From contig JAFZVC010000026.1 of NCBI GenBank assembly GCA_017618015.1, forward strand, positions 62,001 through 126,000: a stretch of 64,000 bases of DNA. The letters run 5' to 3'. The notes beneath the pieces are model-generated. The model saw only the letters and a program-made list of their open reading frames with translations, did not search any database and was not told where the DNA came from. Positions within the stretch are counted from its first letter, which is position 1, and each line of letters opens with the position of its first letter. The DNA comes from Spirochaetaceae bacterium. Lineage in GTDB: Bacteria; Spirochaetota; Spirochaetia; Treponematales; Treponemataceae. This document shows positions 17,989-26,277 of this stretch, in pieces. A program made the translations under genes and the position numbers.

Positions 17989-18965
17989 TCTGACTCCAAG
18001 TTAGTTACGTCGTAGTTGTAGATTTGCCAAATACCGTCACGTTGGCGTACATAATATGTATAGCGCTTGCGGCGAGTGAATGTCTCTTCGTTAAACCATT
18101 CAAGAACAGTAACAGAACCTTCCGTCTGGCTGTATTCCGTTTTTTCAATAAAGAAACTTTCCGGGATTGCAACTATATCAGTATCGATTCTGTCCTGCAT
18201 AAGAGTTGCTATGTAGTTTTCAATCATTCTTATGCGTTCTTCTTCAGATGCGTTTCTGTAGCGTTGCTCGCGCGCATCATTGTTCATAAACATCTGTTCT
18301 ACGTCAAAATAAAGGAAGAAGTAATCCCACAAATCTCTCTGGCGGGCTATAATCGTCTCTTCAACAACTTTATCAGGAGACTTTGGTTCAGGCTTAAGAA
18401 TCTCTGCGCTTGCCGTTGATACGCTTACTTTTGAAGAAACTACAGTAGGCGCAGATCTTACATCAAGGCTCAAACGGTTAGAAACGATAAAGTTCTGTTT
18501 TGATTTATAAAGTTCCGGGTAAAAGTTTACTTCAAAATAATAAACTGCAGGAGTTTCAATTTTAATGTAATCTTTCAAGTTTTCGGTAAAAGAATATTCT
18601 TCGCCGCTTTCAAGAGTAATTTCCCTAAAATAAACGGTGCGGCTTGTCGTGCGCTTTCTAGTGAGCTCCATCTGCTGTTCAAGCTTTGCATTCCGTGCTG
18701 TAAAAGCATTGAAATCTATGCTGAACATTCTGTCGTCAGAAAGCTTAAAACGGAATGTATCCGTGCTTTTGTTGGCAATCGTTATATGAACATTTATAGG
18801 GTTATCATCCGTTCCGTCTGGATAATAAACAGTTTTGTTATAATAACGGATGGAAACTTCAATTCCGTCATACTTAGCAGCCTGAGTTGTGTAATAATCA
18901 GCTGCAAAAATAGTCTGTGCAAAGATTACAAAAACAGATATAATTGTTATAAATTTGTGTTTCAC
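17985..18965 (-). CDS. Exported protein of unknown function
   Basis: The 326-residue product has a signal peptide (FITIISVFVIFAQTIFA, cut before ADYY). The N-terminal half looks like a beta-sandwich (VHITIANKSTDTFRFKLSDD, then YFEVNFYPELY), of the kind seen in periplasmic or envelope proteins. The C-terminal 120 residues carry an NTF2-like ending (RYTYYVRQRDGIWQIYNYDV). Divergent from mfd with a 93-bp spacer. I do not recognise a named family. Confidence 0.7.
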   Translation of the reverse strand: MKHKFITIISVFVIFAQTIFAADYYTTQAAKYDGIEVSIRYYNKTVYYPDGTDDNPINVHITIANKSTDTFRFKLSDDRMFSIDFNAFTARNAKLEQQMELTRKRTTSRTVYFREITLESGEEYSFTENLKDYIKIETPAVYYFEVNFYPELYKSKQNFIVSNRLSLDVRSAPTVVSSKVSVSTASAEILKPEPKSPDKVVEETIIARQRDLWDYFFLYFDVEQMFMNNDAREQRYRNASEEERIRMIENYIATLMQDRIDTDIVAIPESFFIEKTEYSQTEGSVTVLEWFNEETFTRRKRYTYYVRQRDGIWQIYNYDVTNLESE

Positions 18966-19058
18966 AATACATCCTCTTGTATAATGAGCTTTCGGAGCCT
19001 GTTAGTAACGCTTTTCGTTTATTTTAAACAGGTTCATTATTATTATCGGAAAAAACTA

Positions 19059-22000
19059 ATGAATACCTTATCAACTTTATTACAGAAGAAGATTTCCTCT
19101 TGGAGTTCAGTCAAAGACATAGTCGGAAAAATTGGAACAGAAACTTGTGAAATTGAAGGCGTGCAGGGAAGTCTCGCTGGGTTTATTGTCGCCGAATATA
19201 TTCATACAGTTAAAAAAGATATAGCAATTGTCGTTCCGACTCTGAAAGAATTACAAGATATTTGCACCGACATACAGACTTGCGATGATTCGATAGAGAT
19301 ACTTGTCCTTCCATGGTGGGGAACGGTTCCGTATAGAGCCGCCGCAAAAGGTTCTATTATTTTTGGAGAAAGAGCTTCCGTGCTTGCCAAACTGTGTACC
19401 AAATGCGATCATCCGCGAGTTTTTGTAATGCAGCAAAGAGCGTTTCAAACGCCAGTACCTGCGCCCGATTATGAAAGAAATCTTGTTTTTTCATTAAAAA
19501 AAGGAACTGATTTTGACCCGATAAAGCTTTCGGAAATGCTTACGGAGCATGGTTATACAAGAGTTCCGCGTGTAACTGTAAGGGGCGAATTTACGCTTCG
19601 CGGAGAGGTTCTTGATATTTTTATGCCAGGTGAAGAGTACGCGCACCGCATCGTGTTTGATTTTGACACGATATCGCATATAAAAAGCTTTAATCCAGAA
19701 ACGCAGTCAACTGATAAAAGTTTCGATGAACTTATAATTTACCCGATGAAAGAAGTCATTTGGACGGATGAAATGGTTCATGAGCTTGAACCGGCTTTGG
19801 AGCCGCTTTTTTCGCCGGTAGTCGGGCAGAATGAGACAGGTAGCGTACCGGTCGCGGATGAAGAGAAATTTAAGGAGCGATGCGACACTTTGCTGACTGA
19901 ACTTTATGCCAACCACGAAACAGAAGGCGAGGAACTTCTTTATCCGCTCGTTTTTGACAGGCTTTATACCGTTTTGGATTATATTGATGAAGATACGCCG
20001 CTTTTGTTTTTCGACTACGACCGTCTTGATAATGCACAGGAAAGTTTTGACCGCGAATATTTGGGATTGTACAGAAAAGAGCGTCTTGAGCGACCTGTTC
20101 CAACCCCTCAGAAAATCCTTATTCCTTTTGATTCATTAAAACATAATAAAGATAAGTCAGTTTATTTCCGCACAATATCAGGAAATAACATTACGGATTC
20201 GGAGCGTTTAAAGCTTGATTGCGACCCGCCTCATAGTTTTTTTGGAAACATAAACTATCTTAAAGAAACGATAGAAAGCTTGTGGAAAGACGGCTGGGAA
20301 CTGTTTATTTTTGCAGAAAGCGACAATCAGGCACTTAGAATTAGCGAATTGTTGCACGAATTTATACATCTTAAGGATGCTCGTAACGAAGAATTCCTTC
20401 ATATCGTACCGCTGCCGGTTTCAGCTGGATTTGGTATTCCAGAACTTAAAATATGCGTAATACAGGAAAACGAGATTTTCGGAAGACGAAAGCACGTTCC
20501 GCATTCTGTCAAACACGCAAAAAGCTCAGTTATTGACACATTCGTCGAGCTTAACCAAGGAGACTTCGTTGTACACGTAAATTACGGAATAGGGCGATTT
20601 TTGGGCATTGAGCGTGTGCGCGCCATGGGCAATGAGCGCGACTACATCAAGCTTGAATATGCCGAAGAAGAAACTGTTTTCATCCCGATAGAGCAGGTAA
20701 ACCTTGTACAGCGTTACATTGGTAATGAAGGTGATGCGCCGCGCCTTGACAGGATTGGCTCAAAAAGCTGGGAAAACCGTAAAAACAAAGTCAAAAAGTC
20801 TGTTGAGGATTTGGCAGAAAAGCTTATACAGCTTTATTCAAAGCGGAAAGCGGCGCGTGGATTCGCGTTCCCGAAAGATACAGAATGGCAGACCGCATTC
20901 GAGGCGGCTTTCCCGTACACAGAAACAGATGACCAAATAACAGTTGCTAAAGAGATTAAAGAAGATATGGAAAAGCCTGTTCCGATGGACAGACTCATTT
21001 GCGGTGATGTCGGTTACGGAAAGACAGAGATGGCAATGCGGGCTGCGTTCAAGGCTGTTATGGGCGGTAAGCAAGTCGCTTTTCTTGCGCCGACAACGCT
21101 TCTTGCCGAGCAGCATTACGAGTCTTGTATAAATCGATTTGAGAATTTCCCGGTTCGTATCGCTCAGCTATCGCGTTTTATACCTCCAGCAGAGCAAAAA
21201 AAGACTCTGGAACGGCTTTCAAAGGGCGAGGTGGACATTCTTATCGGAACTCATAGAATCATTCAAAAGGACGTCGTTTTTAAGGATTTGGGCCTTATGA
21301 TTATCGATGAGGAACAGCGTTTTGGCGTAAAAGACAAGGAGCGCCTAAAAGTGATGAAAACTAATGTCGATTCACTTGCGATGAGCGCAACGCCGATTCC
21401 GCGTACGCTGCACATGAGTCTTTTGAAAATCCGTGATATGAGCCTTTTGACGACGCCGCCGCAGAACAGACAGGCTATAGAGACGGTCATTGATGGCTAT
21501 AATGACGATAGGGTAGCGGCCGCAATAAGGCGCGAAGTAGAGCGGGGCGGACAAGTTTTCTATCTTCATAACCGCGTTGAAGATTTGAACGAAGTTCGAA
21601 TAAAGCTTGAAAAACTCGTTCCTGAAATGCTTATAGATGTTGCGCATGGTCAAATGTCTTCACAGGAACTGGACGATATTTTCCGCCGCTTCAAAATGGG
21701 TGGTTTCCATGTGCTTGTTGCGACGACAATTATTGAAAACGGCATCGATATTCCGAACGTAAACACAATAATTATTGACAGAGCCGATATGTACGGCGTT
21801 TCACAGCTGTATCAGCTTCGTGGACGCGTTGGTCGTAGCGACAGAAAAGCATATGCGTATCTATTTTATCCTGAAAATCGTGCGCTTTCTGAGGTTGCGA
21901 TGAAGCGTCTCCAAGTTATAAGCGATTTTACGGAACTTGGTAGTGGTTTTAAAATCGCTATGAAAGATATGGAAATCCGTGGAGCCGGAAATTTGCTTGG

Positions 22001-22550
22001 TCGTGATCAGTCGGGCGATGTTTATTCTGTGGGATTCGATATGTATTTGCGTCTTCTTGAAACTGCAATTCAGAAGCTTTCTGATGAGCATTACGAACCG
22101 GAAAATGAAGTTCTTCTTGAACTTGAATATACTGGATTTATTCCGGATTCTTATATTAAAAGTTCTCAGACAAAGATGGAAATTTACAAGAAAATTGCCT
22201 CTATTTCTACGAAAGAAGAGCTTGAGCGCGTTTATAGCGAGCTAGAGGACCGTTTTGGCCCGATTCCTGATGAAGTTTACAGTTTGCTCGCGCTCGCCGA
22301 AATCCGTATTATCTGTAGAAAACTTAATATTGCTGTATTAAAAGAACGTGCTGGAAAAGTTCAGATTGAGTTTGCTCAAGTTTCCAAGATTTCTGTTGAT
22401 AAAGTTCTACGCCTGATAAAAGAAAGCGGCGGCGCGATAAAACTCGATCCGCTTAAGCCTAATATGATGATAATGATGACTGGTAAAATCGGGCTTAAGG
22501 AAAAGAGCATTTTCATTCGCGAGAAGCTTGAAACGCTTGCCGCGTCGTAA
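19059..22550 (+). CDS. mfd: Transcription-repair coupling factor (Mfd)
   Basis: DNA translocase that removes RNA polymerase stalled at lesions and recruits UvrA. The N-terminal UvrB-like region includes LPWWGTVPYRAA and GEFTLRGEVLDIFMPG (about residues 185-200). The RNA polymerase-interacting domain contains GDFVVHVNYGIGRFLGIE (about 510-527). The helicase motifs follow: GDVGYGKTEMAM (about 648-659), MIIDEEQRFGVKDKE (DEEQ box), SATPIPRTLHMSLL and the QLRGRVGRSDRKAYAYL box. A TRCF C-terminal domain ends the 1163-residue chain. The frame extends far upstream through the divergent gene; the ATG at 19059 after GGAAA matches the family start. Confidence 0.96.
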   Translation: MNTLSTLLQKKISSWSSVKDIVGKIGTETCEIEGVQGSLAGFIVAEYIHTVKKDIAIVVPTLKELQDICTDIQTCDDSIEILVLPWWGTVPYRAAAKGSIIFGERASVLAKLCTKCDHPRVFVMQQRAFQTPVPAPDYERNLVFSLKKGTDFDPIKLSEMLTEHGYTRVPRVTVRGEFTLRGEVLDIFMPGEEYAHRIVFDFDTISHIKSFNPETQSTDKSFDELIIYPMKEVIWTDEMVHELEPALEPLFSPVVGQNETGSVPVADEEKFKERCDTLLTELYANHETEGEELLYPLVFDRLYTVLDYIDEDTPLLFFDYDRLDNAQESFDREYLGLYRKERLERPVPTPQKILIPFDSLKHNKDKSVYFRTISGNNITDSERLKLDCDPPHSFFGNINYLKETIESLWKDGWELFIFAESDNQALRISELLHEFIHLKDARNEEFLHIVPLPVSAGFGIPELKICVIQENEIFGRRKHVPHSVKHAKSSVIDTFVELNQGDFVVHVNYGIGRFLGIERVRAMGNERDYIKLEYAEEETVFIPIEQVNLVQRYIGNEGDAPRLDRIGSKSWENRKNKVKKSVEDLAEKLIQLYSKRKAARGFAFPKDTEWQTAFEAAFPYTETDDQITVAKEIKEDMEKPVPMDRLICGDVGYGKTEMAMRAAFKAVMGGKQVAFLAPTTLLAEQHYESCINRFENFPVRIAQLSRFIPPAEQKKTLERLSKGEVDILIGTHRIIQKDVVFKDLGLMIIDEEQRFGVKDKERLKVMKTNVDSLAMSATPIPRTLHMSLLKIRDMSLLTTPPQNRQAIETVIDGYNDDRVAAAIRREVERGGQVFYLHNRVEDLNEVRIKLEKLVPEMLIDVAHGQMSSQELDDIFRRFKMGGFHVLVATTIIENGIDIPNVNTIIIDRADMYGVSQLYQLRGRVGRSDRKAYAYLFYPENRALSEVAMKRLQVISDFTELGSGFKIAMKDMEIRGAGNLLGRDQSGDVYSVGFDMYLRLLETAIQKLSDEHYEPENEVLLELEYTGFIPDSYIKSSQTKMEIYKKIASISTKEELERVYSELEDRFGPIPDEVYSLLALAEIRIICRKLNIAVLKERAGKVQIEFAQVSKISVDKVLRLIKESGGAIKLDPLKPNMMIMMTGKIGLKEKSIFIREKLETLAAS

Positions 22551-22718
22551 ATGAGGCGGTATGCGATTTTTTGTAATGGCGGCTCCGTGTTCGGGGTTAT
22601 TACATGGGTTTCGATGCGCAAAAAGAGTTTTGATAACATTATGGTAGACAGTATATACATTATCGGAAGTAGTATAAAAATAAACTATAGTAACTATTTG
22701 CTATACAAAGAGATAAAT

Positions 22719-22748
22719 TTGACATGCAGCCATATAAGGATATATAAT
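22719..22748 (+). promoter_or_regulatory. Sigma70-type promoter for the par operon
   Basis: TTGACA at 22719-22724 and TATAAT at 22743-22748 with an 18-bp spacer. It would give parA a leader of about 250 nt filled with hairpins. The stretch 22551-22718 between mfd and this promoter is AT-rich with no supported gene; the mobile-element junction probably lies in it. Confidence 0.65.
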
Positions 22749-22785
22749 TGAGACAAATCAAAAGGAGTTTATAGCGCAAAAAAAA

Positions 22786-22801
22786 GCCGCAATCTTGCGC
22801 C
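22786..22801. repeat. Degenerate GCCGCAA-TTGCG palindrome at par leader
   Basis: CCGCAATCTTGCG differs from the element-wide palindrome CCGCAACGTTGCG only in the two central bases. Its place, 205 bp before parA, is where a partition or autoregulatory site is expected. Confidence 0.45.
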
Positions 22802-22816
22802 GGCTGAAAAATGAGA

Positions 22817-22854
22817 TGACCGTGAGAAATTTCGTCCTTTCGTTGTCACGGTCA
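22817..22854 (+). promoter_or_regulatory. Hairpin in parA leader
   Basis: TGACCGTGA (22817-22825) pairs with TCACGGTCA (22846-22854), a perfect 9-bp stem with a 20-base loop. It may be a ParA/ParB operator or an RNA hairpin. Confidence 0.55.
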
Positions 22855-22880
22855 CCTGATAATAAAGTGACTGAATTTTT

Positions 22881-22928
22881 TGCCGTGGGAAAAGAAAAGA
22901 AAGGACCTTTTCCCTCGGCATTTTTTTT
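22881..22928 (+). terminator. Terminator-like hairpin in parA leader (attenuator candidate)
   Basis: TGCCGTGGGAAAAG and CTTTTCCCTCGGCA form a 14-bp stem with one mismatch, followed by eight T residues. It stands between the promoter and parA in the same direction, so it would stop transcription unless read through. Confidence 0.7.
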
Positions 22929-22990
22929 ATCCGGACGGACAAAATTTTCGAAAATGGGCAGACGGAGAAAACAGAACGTCCGGATAAAAA
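22924..22990 (+). promoter_or_regulatory. 14-bp inverted repeat next to parA ribosome-binding site
   Basis: TTTTTATCCGGACG (22924-22937) and CGTCCGGATAAAAA (22977-22990) are perfect inverted copies. The left arm overlaps the T-tract of the preceding terminator and the right arm ends two bases before the GAAGGAG ribosome-binding site, so folding could affect termination and translation, or both arms could be an operator. Confidence 0.55.
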
Positions 22991-23005
22991 ATCGAAGGAG
23001 TTTTA

Positions 23006-23797
23006 ATGGCAACAAAAATTACTGTATCGACGCTAAAAGGCGGCGACGGAAAAACGACACTGACAATTTTGATGGGTAACAACCTTGCAGCAAGAGGCTG
23101 CAAGGTACTCGTAGTAGACTTAGACCCAAATAATTCTACGAGTATGTATTATTCTTCTGGTATAGAAAATATAGAGAACATCTGTATCGAGAAGAATATC
23201 TTCCTAGCTTTAACTCGTAAAGATGCCAGGTCCAATATAATAGCAACGAGAAAAGAAAATGTTGACTTAATACCGTCTTCATTGGATCTATCATCAATAC
23301 GAACGATTGACACAAAGACACTAAGCAAAGTTATTTCACAAGTTGATGGTGAATACGACTACGTTATCATCGATACGGCGCCGACGTATGACAACCATAC
23401 GATAAGCGCGCTTTATACGGCAGACCTAATTTTTACCCCTGTCGCGCCGATTAAATTCACTCTTTCTACGACAGCTTACCTTAGAACCAAGCTATATGAC
23501 GAGCTTGAGGAAAAAGTGCCGAATTGGTATCTCATTTACAACAAATGGGAATATGCGCACGAGAATTTCCCGACCGCTCGGCAGAGCCAGCTCGCGCCTG
23601 TTTTCGAGAGCAATTTCGACAATTTCCTGCCTGTAAAAATACCGAGGACTCCGACTATGGACGCATACACCATATCGGATGACCCATTGTCAATAAATTC
23701 TAGGGCTATCGGCAACAAACGGCTGGCAAAGGTAATTAACGAGCTTGTGGACATGATAGACACGGAGCATAAAACCCAGGCTGTGGAAAAATTTTAA
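23006..23797 (+). CDS. parA: ParA-family partition ATPase
   Basis: ParA/Soj-type ATPase that moves ParB-DNA complexes for segregation. The deviant Walker A is STLKGGDGKTTLTILMGNNL (residues 7-26); note Asp where Ala, Val or Ile is usual in KGGxGKTT. The Walker B-like strand VLVVDLDPNNSTS (about 35-47) and the later DYVIIDTAPTYD (about 116-127) are both present. At 263 residues it lacks the N-terminal HTH of P1-type ParA. GAAGGAG precedes the ATG. It lies 14 bp before parB. Confidence 0.92.
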   Translation: MATKITVSTLKGGDGKTTLTILMGNNLAARGCKVLVVDLDPNNSTSMYYSSGIENIENICIEKNIFLALTRKDARSNIIATRKENVDLIPSSLDLSSIRTIDTKTLSKVISQVDGEYDYVIIDTAPTYDNHTISALYTADLIFTPVAPIKFTLSTTAYLRTKLYDELEEKVPNWYLIYNKWEYAHENFPTARQSQLAPVFESNFDNFLPVKIPRTPTMDAYTISDDPLSINSRAIGNKRLAKVINELVDMIDTEHKTQAVEKF

Positions 23798-23811
23798 CGG
23801 AGGCGTGAAAG

Positions 23812-24981
23812 ATGGCTAAACTAATAAACTTAAACAATATGCCGCTCGCTACGAGCGGATTAAAACTGTCGAAAAACATCAGCATAGATGAAATTGAGGA
23901 ACATCCGTTCTTCAAGGAACTTTACAAAATAGACCCGGTGCTTCTCGAAAGAATCACGAAGAGCATGGAGAAAGACGGATTTGACGCTTCTCAGCCGGTT
24001 CACATCTGGATTACAACAGGCGCGGACGAAATTCCGCACAAATATCTTTTTGACGGTTATACGCGCGTAGCCGCCGCCAGAGCCGCCGGAATCAAGATAC
24101 TCCCCTACTTCGAACATAAGTTCGAGACACAGGACGAGGCGTACATGTACGCGCTTCATCTACAGGTGGACAGACGCAACCTTTCCGAGCAGGAGCTTAT
24201 CGACAATATCGAAAAACTGATGGGAACTGAATACGTTCAGAACTGCATCGGGCGGAAATCCGAGGTAATAGCCGATACGCTAGGTATTTCCGCGCGGAAA
24301 GTACAGCAGGCTCTGTCCGTAATCAACGATGCGACTGACGAGCAGAAAGAAGAGATAGCGTCCGGCGCAAAGAGTATAAACAAAATCTACAAAGAAAACC
24401 ATCCGAAGAAGAAGGAAAAGAAAGAAGACAGCGAGGAAAGCGGTAACGCCACCGGATGGACTGCCGAGCCTACGGAATATGCGGACGATTCTGACGACGA
24501 CAACGACGATACGGAGACAATCTCTGACGCGCTCGAAGACACGAGCGGAGACCCGAAAGGACTCTCAATAAGCGACCATTCCGACCACATCGAGCGTCCG
24601 ACCTACAAAATGTCGGCAAAAGAGGACTCTGAGCGTACGAAGGAACGCCACGAGGCGTATGAGAGCGGCTTTGTCGAAGGTTTCGTCAAAGCGGTCAATT
24701 ACGTCCTCTGCCAGAAGCTCAAGAACGCCACGGCGAAAAGCATCTACAAGGCTGTTTTCTGCACGAGCGAGCTGACGAAGGATTTTCTTGACACATTCGA
24801 GCCTGACGAGAAAGGAATGGGCTACTACACTACCCTCCGAAACGAAATCATCAGGGACGAGAACCTGACGGACTACAACGAGCTTCCTGTAGAAGAAGCA
24901 GAAGATGATGCTACTGATACCGAACCGGATACGGATGACGGATTCGACATCGGCGACATTGATTTCGCGCAGGGGGAATAA
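23812..24981 (+). CDS. parB: ParB-like centromere-binding protein
   Basis: Partner of ParA. Residues 30-110 carry the ParB/Spo0J N-terminal domain, with YLFDGYTRVAAARAAGI (about 81-97) and VDRRNLSEQELI, and a central helix-turn-helix follows (VIADTLGISARKVQQAL, about 149-165), the part that normally reads parS. After a highly acidic low-complexity linker (about 205-245, Ser/Asp/Glu-rich) comes an unfamiliar C-terminal region. AGGCGTG precedes the start. The element's palindromes are its best candidate targets. At 389 residues it is longer than chromosomal ParB. Confidence 0.88.
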   Translation: MAKLINLNNMPLATSGLKLSKNISIDEIEEHPFFKELYKIDPVLLERITKSMEKDGFDASQPVHIWITTGADEIPHKYLFDGYTRVAAARAAGIKILPYFEHKFETQDEAYMYALHLQVDRRNLSEQELIDNIEKLMGTEYVQNCIGRKSEVIADTLGISARKVQQALSVINDATDEQKEEIASGAKSINKIYKENHPKKKEKKEDSEESGNATGWTAEPTEYADDSDDDNDDTETISDALEDTSGDPKGLSISDHSDHIERPTYKMSAKEDSERTKERHEAYESGFVEGFVKAVNYVLCQKLKNATAKSIYKAVFCTSELTKDFLDTFEPDEKGMGYYTTLRNEIIRDENLTDYNELPVEEAEDDATDTEPDTDDGFDIGDIDFAQGE

Positions 24982-24984
24982 GAA

Positions 24985-25533
24985 ATGGAAATACTTGATT
25001 ACTATGACGACGAGCGGGTCAAGAGAGAATCCGGTTTTTTCAACAAAAGGAATTTGCGGATAACAGCCATAGTCTATACATCATTATTTATATTGTTTTC
25101 CATAATAACATGTCCAAATGCAGCAGAGCAATATGAAGGTTCAAAAGTTTTATTATGGTTTATAGGATGTTTTGCAGGTACTGTTCTCTCCGTTTGTGTT
25201 TTTCTATGGGCGCGCAATACGTACGTGGAACCAAGAAGCAAACTCGAAGCCCTGAAAAATGAATATCTTGAGAAAAGGAAAGAAATCCTTGCGAAGCACC
25301 AATACAAGTATTCTGTGTACAAAGGCTTTTCATTCATGGATGAGATTGATGAGGAAATAATGTGCGACTCATTCTATGCTGACGAAAACGGACACGTTTA
25401 TATCGATGCTTCGGAAGATAATTATGTCCTTGAAAAGCCTATGGAAGTTGGTTACCACCACATCACAGACAATTCTGACGGTCATATCCTGACCGTCAGA
25501 GAAATCCGTAAGTTTGTGAAAACAGGAGAATAG
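24985..25533 (+). CDS. Two-helix membrane protein, paralogue 1
   Basis: A 182-residue protein with a basic N-terminus, two hydrophobic helices (about residues 26-46 and 58-76) and a cytosolic tail with a charged helix (RSKLEALKNEYLEKRKEIL) and a beta-rich end (YADENGHVYIDASEDNY). It is a tandem paralogue of the next gene, near-identical in the first 25 residues and in the tail. It starts 3 bp after parB and is thus in the par operon. Function unknown; no known family recognised. Confidence 0.75.
   Translation: MEILDYYDDERVKRESGFFNKRNLRITAIVYTSLFILFSIITCPNAAEQYEGSKVLLWFIGCFAGTVLSVCVFLWARNTYVEPRSKLEALKNEYLEKRKEILAKHQYKYSVYKGFSFMDEIDEEIMCDSFYADENGHVYIDASEDNYVLEKPMEVGYHHITDNSDGHILTVREIRKFVKTGE
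25475..25499 (+). repeat. Conserved hairpin at 3' end of paralogue 1
   Basis: CTGACGGTCA and TGACCGTCAG are perfect 10-bp arms around TATCC, inside the coding sequence 34 bp before the stop. The same 25 bp recur in paralogue 2. Confidence 0.6.
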
Positions 25534-25536
25534 AAG

Positions 25537-26085
25537 ATGGAAGTGCTTGATTACTACGATGACGAGCGGGTAAAAAGAGAATCAGGTTTTTTAAACAAAA
25601 GGAATTTGCTGATACTAGCCATAGTATATGCCTTAACATTTCTATTTATAGTGACAATAACGCATCCAAATCCCGAAGAATATGGAAGTTCAAGAGTTTT
25701 ACTGTGGTTTATAGAATTTATAGCAGCTGTTATAAGCTCTGTTTTGTTATTTCTTTCGGCACTCAATACGGACACGGAGCCACGAAGCAAGCTCAAAGCC
25801 CTGAAAAAGAAATACCTTGAGCAAAGGAAAGCAATCCTTGAGAAGCACCAGTATAGGTATTCTGTTTATAACCGGATTGATGAGGAAATAATGTGCGACT
25901 CATTCCAAGCAGACAAAAATGGGCACGTTTATATTGATATTTCGGAAAATGATTATGTACTTGATGAAACGCGGGATGAAATCGCATACCACCACATCAC
26001 CGACAATTCTGACGGTCATATCCTGACCGTCAGAGAAATCAGGAAATTCGTGAAAAAAGGAGAGAGTCAGGATGAGAATAACTAA
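25537..26085 (+). CDS. Two-helix membrane protein, paralogue 2
   Basis: A 182-residue protein matching its upstream neighbour along its whole length: MEVLDYYDDERVKRESGF start, two hydrophobic helices (about 26-45 and 57-76), the charged helix, and the same ITDNSDGHILTVREIRKFV tail. The middle has diverged and a short piece (GFSFMD) is missing, with a compensating addition near the end. A recent tandem duplication is the simplest explanation. It overlaps the next small gene by 14 bp. Confidence 0.75.
   Translation: MEVLDYYDDERVKRESGFLNKRNLLILAIVYALTFLFIVTITHPNPEEYGSSRVLLWFIEFIAAVISSVLLFLSALNTDTEPRSKLKALKKKYLEQRKAILEKHQYRYSVYNRIDEEIMCDSFQADKNGHVYIDISENDYVLDETRDEIAYHHITDNSDGHILTVREIRKFVKKGESQDENN
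26009..26033 (+). repeat. Conserved hairpin at 3' end of paralogue 2
   Basis: Same 10-bp arms CTGACGGTCA/TGACCGTCAG around TATCC as in paralogue 1, at the same codons. Confidence 0.6.
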
Positions 26086-26275
26086 CGGAAGGCTTGTATT
26101 CGAGCAGTATGAGAAACTTACGGCTGACGGCGAAAACGGCTGTACCGAGATATACATGACGATTCCCGGACACGATTGCTCACAGTGCTTTTTCTCCGAC
26201 ATCTGCGGAGACTCAGACGGTATGCGGAACCATTGCGTTGACACGCATTTCATTCTGGTGAGCAAGAGAGCATAA
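26072..26275 (+). CDS. Small Cys-rich protein
   Basis: A 67-residue product with HDCSQCFFSDICGDSDGMR (about residues 36-54) and a later Cys and His (NHCVDTH), enough ligands for one zinc or metal site. It begins inside the end of the previous gene after a GGAGAG ribosome-binding site and stops 2 bp before the methyltransferase, so it is coupled to both. Function unknown. Confidence 0.65.
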   Translation: MRITNGRLVFEQYEKLTADGENGCTEIYMTIPGHDCSQCFFSDICGDSDGMRNHCVDTHFILVSKRA

Positions 26276-26277
26276 GC

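Noticed and set aside
18786-19058. N-terminal extension of mfd
   Set aside because: It runs antisense through the divergent exported-protein gene and lacks similarity to Mfd.
22551-22751. Small open frame just after mfd
   Set aside because: No ribosome-binding site, no recognisable product, and it covers the par promoter.
25015-25028. Half-site GCGGGTCAAGAGAG in paralogue 1
   Set aside because: No inverted partner is present.
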